From Candidatus Sulfopaludibacter sp. SbA3 (lineage in GTDB: Bacteria > Acidobacteriota > Terriglobia > 2-12-FULL-54-10), in NCBI GenBank assembly GCA_945865705.1, contig CAMBEY010000022.1, forward strand, positions 1 through 17,954: a DNA stretch of 17,954 bases. The letters run 5' to 3'. A model generated the notes under the pieces. It searched no databases, was not told where the DNA came from, and saw only the letters and a program-made list of their open reading frames with translations. Position numbers and translations under genes: made by a program. Positions within the stretch are counted from its first letter, which is position 1, and every line of letters begins with the position of its first letter. Positions 1-6,240 of this stretch are shown one piece after another.

Positions 1-1
1 A

Positions 2-74
2 TTTTCTCGCCGTGGGCTTTTCGTGTTTGATTGCCGCGATTCAGTCTCCACGGAAAAAGCCCACGGCGAGAAAA
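2..74. repeat. Inverted repeat at the left edge, upstream of lolC
   Basis: Positions 2-21 and 55-74 are perfect 20-nt inverted copies of each other (core CTCGCCGTGGGC). With a 2-nt indel the pairing extends inward to about 25 and 49, leaving a loop of about 23 nt. Neither strand has a T-run directly after the stem (the arms start with TTTT and end with AAAA), so a terminator role is unlikely. It may be a dispersed hairpin repeat or the end of an element that continues to the left of the window. Confidence 0.7.
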
Positions 75-148
75 CCACTCACCGTGGCTACCACGCTGCC
101 ACTAGAATGAATTGTGCGGGTACCGATTGTGAAGCGGAAGCGGGAATC

Positions 149-1534
149 ATGAAGTTTGAAACCTTTATTGCGGTGCGGTACTTGCGGGCGCGGCGCAAGA
201 TTGCGGTGATCTCCGTCATCACCGCGCTGTCGGTGCTGGGCATTGCGGCGGGTGTGATGTCGCTCATCGTCGCGCTGGCCGTCAACAATGGGTTGCGGCG
301 CGACATGCAGGAACGGCTCCTGGGCGCGACCGCGCACGTCAACGTGCAGCGCAAGGATGGCGAAGGCATTGAGAATTGGCGCGCATTGGTTGGTAAGTTG
401 CAGTCGGCGCCGGGTGTGGCTGCGGCGGCGCCGGCGCTCTATGGGACGTTGCTGGCCTCGCACGCGCAGCGCTCCAGCCAGATGGTGCTCAAGGGCGTGG
501 ATGTCGAGGCCGAGTTGCGCGTCGGCAATCTGCTGGGGAGCGTGAAGGAAGGGTCGCTCGATGCGCTGCGGGATGCAACGGGAAAAGCTTTAACCGCAGA
601 GGACGCAGAGGGTGCGCAGAGTTCGGAAAAAGAAAATGCTTCGGAGACTTCCTCTGCGTCCCCTAGCTCCTCCGCTTCCTCTGCTTCCTCCGCGGCGAGT
701 GGCCCTCCGCCAGTGGTGATTGGCAGAGTAATGGCGGACTCGCTCGGCGCGCGTGTCGGCGACATCATCTTACTGACCAGCCCGCAGGGGCACTTGACGC
801 CGTTTGGCATGGTGCCGCGCTATCGCAACTTCAAAGTGGTGGGCGTGTTTGACTCGGGATTCTACGACTTCGATTCCATGTGGGCGTTCACTTCGTTGAG
901 CGCGGCACAGGCGATGTTGGGGCTGGGCGATGTGGTCTCGGTAATCGAGTTCAAGCTAATCGACTTATATCAGGCGCCGCGCATGGCTGGCGAACTGGCG
1001 ACGCAGGCCAATCAGAGTGCGGCGGGACCGGACTCAGGGACGGACTCAGGGACGGACTACGGCTCAACGCACTGGATCGAACAGAATCGCGCGTTGTTTA
1101 GTGCGCTGAATCTGGAGAAGACCGTTACCGTCATCATCATCTCGCTGATCGTGCTGGTGGCCGCGCTGAATATTCTGATCTCACTCATCATGATGGTCAT
1201 GGAGAAGTACCGCGACATCGCCGTGCTGATGTCGATGGGCGCGCGGCCCGCGCAGGTGCGCCGCATCTTTCAGTTGCAGGGCGTGATGATTGGCGCGGCG
1301 GGCACGGCGCTGGGACTGGTGGGCGGGTATCTGCTCTCCTGGCTCGGCGCGCGCTATCACATCCTGAAGCTGGACGCCGACGTGTATGCCATCAGCTATG
1401 TGCCGTTTGATGCGCGCTGGATCGACGGCGTATGGGTGGCGGGGGTGGCCGTGGCCATTAGCTATCTGGCGACGCTCTACCCCGCGCGCGCGGCAACGCA
1501 GATTGAGCCAGCCGAGGCGCTGCGGTACGAGTGA
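149..1534 (+). CDS. lolC: LolC/LolE-family lipoprotein-releasing ABC transporter permease
   Basis: This is an inner-membrane permease (FtsX/MacB-like) that, with the ATPase LolD, extracts outer-membrane lipoproteins for transfer to the periplasmic carrier. The ATG at 149 gives 461 residues and begins MKFETFIAVRYLRARR, the usual start of the family. The frame is open back to 23, but that extension is arginine- and histidine-rich, overlaps an inverted repeat and looks non-coding. The first membrane segment is at about residues 18-45, a large periplasmic domain follows, and three more membrane segments lie at about 324-351, 377-398 and 425-445. The protein ends ARAATQIEPAEALRYE, typical of the family. 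Residues about 148-186 are a Ser/Ala/Glu-rich low-complexity insert that corresponds to a DNA hairpin repeat. Only one permease gene is visible, so a homodimer (LolF-like) is possible. lolC versus lolE cannot be decided. Confidence 0.9.
   Translation: MKFETFIAVRYLRARRKIAVISVITALSVLGIAAGVMSLIVALAVNNGLRRDMQERLLGATAHVNVQRKDGEGIENWRALVGKLQSAPGVAAAAPALYGTLLASHAQRSSQMVLKGVDVEAELRVGNLLGSVKEGSLDALRDATGKALTAEDAEGAQSSEKENASETSSASPSSSASSASSAASGPPPVVIGRVMADSLGARVGDIILLTSPQGHLTPFGMVPRYRNFKVVGVFDSGFYDFDSMWAFTSLSAAQAMLGLGDVVSVIEFKLIDLYQAPRMAGELATQANQSAAGPDSGTDSGTDYGSTHWIEQNRALFSALNLEKTVTVIIISLIVLVAALNILISLIMMVMEKYRDIAVLMSMGARPAQVRRIFQLQGVMIGAAGTALGLVGGYLLSWLGARYHILKLDADVYAISYVPFDARWIDGVWVAGVAVAISYLATLYPARAATQIEPAEALRYE
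593..695 (+). repeat. Hairpin repeat read in frame inside lolC
   Basis: Positions 594-611 and 678-695 are inverted copies with 16 of 18 matches, and 601-611 also pairs perfectly with 651-661 (GGACGCAGAGG and CCTCTGCGTCC). The repeated CGCAGAGG-type units resemble the dispersed intergenic hairpins common in environmental bacteria. Here the unit is translated without a stop, as TAEDAEGAQ through SSASSAASG, in the periplasmic domain. It appears to be an insertion tolerated by the protein. Confidence 0.65.
1031..1058 (+). repeat. 12-bp tandem repeat inside lolC
   Basis: The unit GACTCAGGGACG occurs at 1031-1042 and 1043-1054 and starts again at 1055. It encodes DSGTDSGTDYG in a periplasmic loop just before the second membrane segment. 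The 12-bp unit keeps the frame, so copy number could vary without destroying the protein. Confidence 0.8.
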
Positions 1535-1692
1535 CCGTGCCGCGTGACCGTGCCGCGTGACAGTGCCGCGCGCGTCAGCAAACGGGCCGACGGAGAGCCA
1601 CGTTTGATGAAGGCGCTTTGGAATCAGAGAAGAACACCGGGAACCGTGGCGTTGGTTTTCCATAGGCCCGCTTGCTCACGCGCGCGGCACGG
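1532..1692. repeat. Inverted-repeat element with 13-bp tandem at the lolC stop (copy 1)
   Basis: A 13-bp unit TGACCGTGCCGCG is repeated at 1532-1544, 1545-1557 and, with one change, 1558-1570. The first unit starts with the TGA stop codon of lolC. The third unit runs into an arm (about 1559-1588) that pairs with 1665-1694 with 4 mismatches in 30. The loop of about 76 bp has no recognised gene. The left arm is nearly identical to 17663-17687, so this is a dispersed family. The element fills the lolC-lolD gap. Confidence 0.75.
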
Positions 1693-1750
1693 TTGAACAC
1701 ATCAGAAACTTTATCGGCGATTGTCGCATCCAACATGAGGAAGACCCAAA

Positions 1751-2437
1751 GTGACGAACTTGCTACGGACGGAAGAACTTACTAAGAAGTTTCGCTCGGG
1801 GAATGCCGATCTAGTAGTTTTGGACCAATTGGATATCTCCATCGAGAGCGGTCAAATGATGGCCGTGGTGGGCGAATCGGGTAGCGGGAAAAGCACGCTG
1901 CTGCATATTTTAGGCGCGCTGGACAAGCCTTCGAGCGGTGAGATATACTTTGAAGGTAGAGCGCTTTCGCAACTTACGGAAGCCGAGCGCAGTCAGTTTC
2001 GGAACCGAGATATTGGTTTTGTATGGCAAATGCACTGCCTTTTGCCGGAGTTTACGGCGCGGGAAAACGTGATGATGCCTCTGCTGATTAACGGTCAGGA
2101 CCACAGTGAGGCCGCCGCGCGCGCCAATCATCTTCTCGCACAAGTAGGACTTACGGATCGCGGCGGACATCGCGCCGGAGAACTCTCGGGCGGCGAGCAA
2201 CAGCGCGTGTCGCTGGCGCGCGCCCTGGCCCGTCAGCCGAAATTGCTGCTGGCCGATGAGCCCACCGGCAATCTTGATGCGCGTACGGGCGGCGCGGTGA
2301 TGGAGTTGATCGAAAATCTGCACCGCAGCGAAGGCATGACCACGTTGTTGGTTACTCACAATCTGGAATACGCGCGGCGTTGCGATCAGGCGTGGAAGCT
2401 GACCGCCGGTCGGCTGGAGGCCGTGAATTTTTCTTGA
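1751..2437 (+). CDS. lolD: LolD, ATP-binding subunit of the lipoprotein-releasing transporter
   Basis: This ABC ATPase powers release of lipoproteins from the inner membrane together with the permease encoded just upstream. It has 228 residues, the usual LolD length. Walker A is GESGSGKS (41-48), the Q-loop region is GFVWQMHCLLPEFTARENV (89-107, close to the LolD consensus), the signature is LSGGEQQR (145-152), Walker B is LLLADE (165-170) and the switch histidine is H203. The GTG start at 1751 has GAGGAAG at 1737-1743, seven bases upstream. The first part of the gene (to about 2040) uses more AT-rich codons than its neighbours, for which I have no explanation. An inverted-repeat element separates it from lolC, and clpC follows closely. 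Confidence 0.93.
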   Translation: MTNLLRTEELTKKFRSGNADLVVLDQLDISIESGQMMAVVGESGSGKSTLLHILGALDKPSSGEIYFEGRALSQLTEAERSQFRNRDIGFVWQMHCLLPEFTARENVMMPLLINGQDHSEAAARANHLLAQVGLTDRGGHRAGELSGGEQQRVSLARALARQPKLLLADEPTGNLDARTGGAVMELIENLHRSEGMTTLLVTHNLEYARRCDQAWKLTAGRLEAVNFS

Positions 2438-2504
2438 TGGGTTCAGAGTGAAAGTTGATCCCCCTGCAGTTGATTTTGAGCGACAGGAGCTTCGAGACCG
2501 ATAC

Positions 2505-4952
2505 ATGTTTGAACGCTACACGGAAAAAGCGCGGCGCGTGATCTTCTTCGCGCGATATGAAGCCAGCCAGTTTGGCAGTCCCTACATTGAGACCGAGCAC
2601 CTGCTGCTCGGCCTGCTGCGCGAGGACAAGGCGCTCACCAACCGCTTCCTGCGCACGCACGCCTCCATCGAATCCATCCGCAAGCAGATCGAAGGACACA
2701 CCACCATCCGCGAGAAGGTCTCGACATCCGTCGACCTGCCGCTCTCGCACGAGTGCAAGCGCGTCCTGGCGTTTGCCGCCGAGGAGGCCGAGCGCCTCTC
2801 GCACAAACACATTGGCACCGAGCACTTGTTGCTGGGATTGTTGCGCGAAGAAAAGTGTTTTGCCGCTGAGATACTACGTGAGCGCGGGCTGCGCCTCTCG
2901 ACGATTCGGGAGGAGCTACTGCGCACGCAATCTGATAAGCCGGCGACCGCTCGTCCGGCGAAGGAGAGCTCCTTGCTCACCGAATTCAGCCGTGATCTAA
3001 CGCAAGCCGCACAGGAAAATACGCTGGACCCGCTGGTGGGGCGCGACCCCGAGCTGGAGCGCGTGATCCAGATTCTCTGCCGCCGCACCAAGAACAATCC
3101 AGTGCTGATCGGCGAGCCCGGCGTGGGCAAGACGGCCATCGTCGAGGGCCTGGCGCAGCGCATCGCCGACGGCGACGTGCCCTCGTTCCTCGCCGACAAG
3201 AAAATTCTGGCGCTCGATCTTTCGCTCATCGTGGCCGGCACCAAGTATCGCGGGCAGTTTGAAGAGCGGCTGAAGACCATCATGAAGGAGTTGATGGAGA
3301 ATCAGAACGCCATCATCTTCATCGACGAGCTGCACACTCTGGTGGGCGCAGGCTCGGCGGAAGGCTCACTCGACGCCGCCAACATATTGAAGCCGGCGCT
3401 CTCACGCGGCGAGATTCAGTGCATCGGCGCCACCACGCCGGCGGAGTTCCGCAAGTCCATCGAGAAAGACCGATCGCTGGAGCGCCGCTTCCAGGCCGTG
3501 AAGGTGCCGCCTCCGGGCGAGAATGAGACCATCAAGATTTTGTTCGGCATCAAGGACCGCTACGAAAAATTCCATGCGGTTACCTACACGGATGAGGCCA
3601 TCTCCGGCGCCGTGTACAACTCGAACCGCTACATCCCGGACCGCTTCCTGCCGGACAAGGCGATTGACCTGATCGACGAAGCGGGCGCGCGCGTGAAGTT
3701 GCGCCAGACCTCGGTGCCGGAAGAGATCAGCGACATCCAGAAGCGCATTAAGTTCATCGTGCATCGCATGGAGAACGCCATCGCGCAGCACGAATTCGAG
3801 AAGGCGCGCTTCTATAGCGACGAGGAACGCAAGGAGCGCGAGAACCTGCGCGATTTGCGCGAGAAGTTCCATCTGGATGACACCTCCGGCGCGGTGGTAA
3901 CCAAAGAAGACATCGAAGAGGTCGTCTCGCGCTGGACCGGCGTGCCGGTAACCACGATCAATGAAGAGGAGATGACCAAGCTGATTCGCATGGAGGACGA
4001 ACTCCACAAGCGCATCATCAGCCAGGAGAAGGCCATCTCGGCCCTCTCGCGCGCCATCCGCCGCTCACGCGCGGGGCTGAAGAATCCTGCGCGGCCCGTC
4101 GGCGCGTTCCTGTTCCTGGGTCCCACCGGCGTGGGCAAGACGGAAGTGGCCCGGTCGCTCGCGAATTTCCTGTTCGGCAGCGACAAAGCGCTGATCCGCT
4201 TTGACATGTCGGAGTACATGGAGAAGCACGCCGTCTCCAAGTTGATCGGCTCGCCTCCCGGATACGTCGGCTACGAAGAAGGCGGGCAGTTGACTGAGCG
4301 CGTGAAGCGCGCGCCCTACTCGGTGATCCTGCTCGATGAGATCGAGAAGGCGCACCCGGACATCTTCAACATTTTGCTGCAAGTCTATGAAGACGGCCAG
4401 TTGACCGACGGCCTCGGCAACACCGTGGACTTCAAGAACACCATCCTGATCATGACCTCGAACATCGGCGCGCGCTTCCTCGAAAAGCGCAGCAAGATGG
4501 GCTTCCAGCCGCCGACGGAGGATTCCGTGCAGGTGGCCGCCGAGGATTTGGTCAAGGCGGAGATCAAGAAAGTCTTTAATCCCGAGTTCCTCAACCGTCT
4601 GGACGAAATCATCGTTTTCAACGCACTGGGCGACGAGGACCTGATCCAGATCATCAACCTGATGGTGGCGACAATCAACCTGAGCCTGGCGCAGAAGCAG
4701 ATTTCTATCACGCTGACGCCCGAGGCCGAGAGGTGGATACTCGAGAAAACCTGCGGCGACCGTTCCTACGGCGCGCGCCCGCTGCGCCGCGCGTTGCAGC
4801 GCTACATCGAAGACCCGCTGGCGGAGGCGCTCATCCAGGGCCAGATCCCGCGCCCGGCGTTCCTCGAAGTCTTCCTCGACAACGACGGCCTCTACTACCG
4901 CCCCGTGGACTCCACCGGCGAACCCACCCCGCTGTTCGTGGCGCAGGTGTAG
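2505..4952 (+). CDS. clpC: ATP-dependent Clp protease ATP-binding subunit ClpC
   Basis: This Hsp100 unfoldase feeds substrates to the ClpP peptidase in the cytoplasm. The start at ATG 2505 gives 815 residues beginning MFERYTEKARRVIFFARYEA, the standard ClpC N-terminus, with AGGAG at 2485-2489. A GTG at 2448 would add 19 residues of little family character. Counted from 2505, the double Clp_N repeat covers about 1-145. Walker A1 is GEPGVGKT (203-210) and Walker B1 IIFIDE (270-275). The UVR-like coiled segment in the middle (about 416-450) marks ClpC rather than ClpA or ClpB. Walker A2 is GPTGVGKT (539-546), the MGF tripeptide at about 665-667 sits at the ClpP-docking loop, and the sensor-2 motif is GARPLRR (756-762). 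No mcsA, mcsB or ctsR is adjacent. Confidence 0.95.
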   Translation: MFERYTEKARRVIFFARYEASQFGSPYIETEHLLLGLLREDKALTNRFLRTHASIESIRKQIEGHTTIREKVSTSVDLPLSHECKRVLAFAAEEAERLSHKHIGTEHLLLGLLREEKCFAAEILRERGLRLSTIREELLRTQSDKPATARPAKESSLLTEFSRDLTQAAQENTLDPLVGRDPELERVIQILCRRTKNNPVLIGEPGVGKTAIVEGLAQRIADGDVPSFLADKKILALDLSLIVAGTKYRGQFEERLKTIMKELMENQNAIIFIDELHTLVGAGSAEGSLDAANILKPALSRGEIQCIGATTPAEFRKSIEKDRSLERRFQAVKVPPPGENETIKILFGIKDRYEKFHAVTYTDEAISGAVYNSNRYIPDRFLPDKAIDLIDEAGARVKLRQTSVPEEISDIQKRIKFIVHRMENAIAQHEFEKARFYSDEERKERENLRDLREKFHLDDTSGAVVTKEDIEEVVSRWTGVPVTTINEEEMTKLIRMEDELHKRIISQEKAISALSRAIRRSRAGLKNPARPVGAFLFLGPTGVGKTEVARSLANFLFGSDKALIRFDMSEYMEKHAVSKLIGSPPGYVGYEEGGQLTERVKRAPYSVILLDEIEKAHPDIFNILLQVYEDGQLTDGLGNTVDFKNTILIMTSNIGARFLEKRSKMGFQPPTEDSVQVAAEDLVKAEIKKVFNPEFLNRLDEIIVFNALGDEDLIQIINLMVATINLSLAQKQISITLTPEAERWILEKTCGDRSYGARPLRRALQRYIEDPLAEALIQGQIPRPAFLEVFLDNDGLYYRPVDSTGEPTPLFVAQV

Positions 4953-4978
4953 TTGGCTTTTTAGTCATCCAAACAATT

Positions 4979-5020
4979 CAAAGGCCGGCCCCCTGTCAAA
5001 TGGAGGCCGGCCTTTGTCAT
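4979..5020 (+). terminator. Rho-independent terminator after clpC
   Basis: A 12-bp GC-rich stem (4979-4990 with 5005-5016, core AAAGGCCGGCC) has a 14-nt loop and begins 27 bp after the clpC stop. The following tail is only moderately T-rich. The position after the last gene of the lolC-lolD-clpC run fits a transcript end. Confidence 0.7.
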
Positions 5021-5130
5021 TGGCGAGCCGGGCACAGAGCTTACCGAAAGAGATACCAGTCCGAAGCGGCAGTCCGGAGCGGCGTGGATTGCGCTATAGT
5101 TCTGAATATGGCTGCTGAAGGCCGATACGC

Positions 5131-5895
5131 ATGAAGAGTGTGCCGAATCCGTCGTTGCGTGGGATGACCACGGACCTGCTGAAGAATCTGGATGCGCAGG
5201 AACGGCTGCGCGCCGGATCGGTGCGGTCCGTCAAAAGCAATCAGGTCCGGTTTCAATCCGACTCCAACAAAAGATTGAAGAGTGATACCGAGTCGCAGCA
5301 CAGGCTGGCGGTTCTGTATCACGCGCAGAAGAAATTCGAGCAGGCCGAGCGTTTGTACCAGGAATGTCTGACGCAATACTCATTGAAATATGGGCTGCAG
5401 GATCCCCGGGTGGGTCAGTGCCTGAACAACGTGGGACGACTCTACTTCGAGGAGGGCTGGTACGCGGAAGCCGAACCGCTGCTGGAGCGTTCTCTGCAAA
5501 TTGTCCGCAATCACTACGGCCCTGAAAACGCCAAAGTATCCCGGCGTCTGACGAACCTGGGTGACGTGTGTTTCGCCACCGACCGCTCCGACGAGGGTCT
5601 GGAATATTACCGGCAGGCCGCTAAGATCGAGCTGAAGGAATTGGGGGCGAGTGCGACGTCCACGCTGCGCACCATGCGCGCCTATGTGGCCAAATTACGG
5701 AAAATGGATCGCATCGCCGAGGCCGAAGCGTTGGAAAAAACATTTCATCGCAAGCGCGAAACCATACGCCGCTCCGGGAGCACGCGGCGTTCCACTGCGG
5801 CGTCCTCCGCCGAGAAGCGGACCGTGCCGAGTGAGCGGCGCCATCACGCCGAGCGCCGGAAACGGGCGACTCGACGTGGCAAAGACGTCGATTGA
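5131..5895 (+). CDS. Tetratricopeptide-repeat protein with basic Arg-rich tail
   Basis: The 254-residue protein has no signal peptide or membrane segment and is probably cytoplasmic. Kinesin-light-chain-type TPR helices spaced about 42 residues apart are visible at about 56-89, 97-130 and 139-172, with a partial repeat at about 181-205 (for example LNNVGRLYFEEGWYAEAEPL at 98-117). TPRs mediate protein-protein contacts, and the partner is unknown. The last 45 residues are very basic, with the periodic pattern SERRHHAERRKRATRRG (234-250), which could bind nucleic acid or membrane. ATG 5131 has GAAGG at 5117-5121. A clpC terminator lies upstream and bamA downstream, but the 345-bp gap to bamA suggests separate transcription. 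A more specific function cannot be named. Confidence 0.8.
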   Translation: MKSVPNPSLRGMTTDLLKNLDAQERLRAGSVRSVKSNQVRFQSDSNKRLKSDTESQHRLAVLYHAQKKFEQAERLYQECLTQYSLKYGLQDPRVGQCLNNVGRLYFEEGWYAEAEPLLERSLQIVRNHYGPENAKVSRRLTNLGDVCFATDRSDEGLEYYRQAAKIELKELGASATSTLRTMRAYVAKLRKMDRIAEAEALEKTFHRKRETIRRSGSTRRSTAASSAEKRTVPSERRHHAERRKRATRRGKDVD

Positions 5896-6240
5896 ACGCC
5901 GCATTGGTACTTTTTTTTCTCCCCGGAACAGCCTGCTGAAGTCCCTTCTCTTTGCGTTACAGATTCCTTGATGCGTATTTCAGGAACTTCTACCCCTAAA
6001 ATCTGCTATAAGTATTAGATTGACCTGACTGCTGTAGCAAGGCCAGCAAGACAGGTGGGTGGAACGGCCGGACGATATTCCGGACAGCGGTTCCGAACAA
6101 TGTGCCAGAACAGGGGCAACCCAGTTTGGCTTTTGGGAATCTCTGGGTGTTGGGATTATTAGTACCTTGCGTAGCGGGCTACCTGGTGTGATGCCAGGTG
6201 TATTTGTCAGGCGGAATCAGATCAACTGGGTTTGGTGTAC
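5896..6240 (+). other. Non-coding gap upstream of bamA
   Basis: No convincing gene is present. A T-run at 5911-5918 has no adjacent stem. A possible promoter lies at 5983-6012. Small hairpins are visible (ACCTGG 6181-6186 with CCAGGT 6194-6199, and CCGGA with TCCGG around 6072-6088). These may be leader structure of the bamA mRNA, but nothing identifies a known riboswitch. Confidence 0.5.
5983..6012 (+). promoter_or_regulatory. Possible envelope-stress-like promoter for bamA
   Basis: GGAACTT at 5983-5989 matches the -35 consensus of RpoE-type ECF sigma factors, and TATAAG follows at 6007-6012 after 17 bp. The -10 is not the usual ECF form, so this may instead be a weak housekeeping promoter. 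Control of bamA by RpoE is known in enterics; its use here is inference. Confidence 0.25.

Noticed and set aside
23..148. N-terminal extension of the lolC frame
   Set aside because: It runs through an inverted repeat and has no family similarity; the natural permease N-terminus begins at 149.
2448..2504. GTG start of clpC 57 bp upstream
   Set aside because: The extra 19 residues do not resemble ClpC, whereas ATG 2505 gives the standard MFERYTEKARR start with AGGAG upstream.
4733..5134. 133-codon plus-strand frame over the end of clpC
   Set aside because: It is mostly an Arg/Pro-rich shadow of clpC in another frame and runs through the terminator.
5911..5918. T-run as a terminator of the TPR gene
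   Set aside because: The only nearby stem (CGACGT/ACGTCG) ends about 20 nt earlier, too far for an intrinsic terminator.
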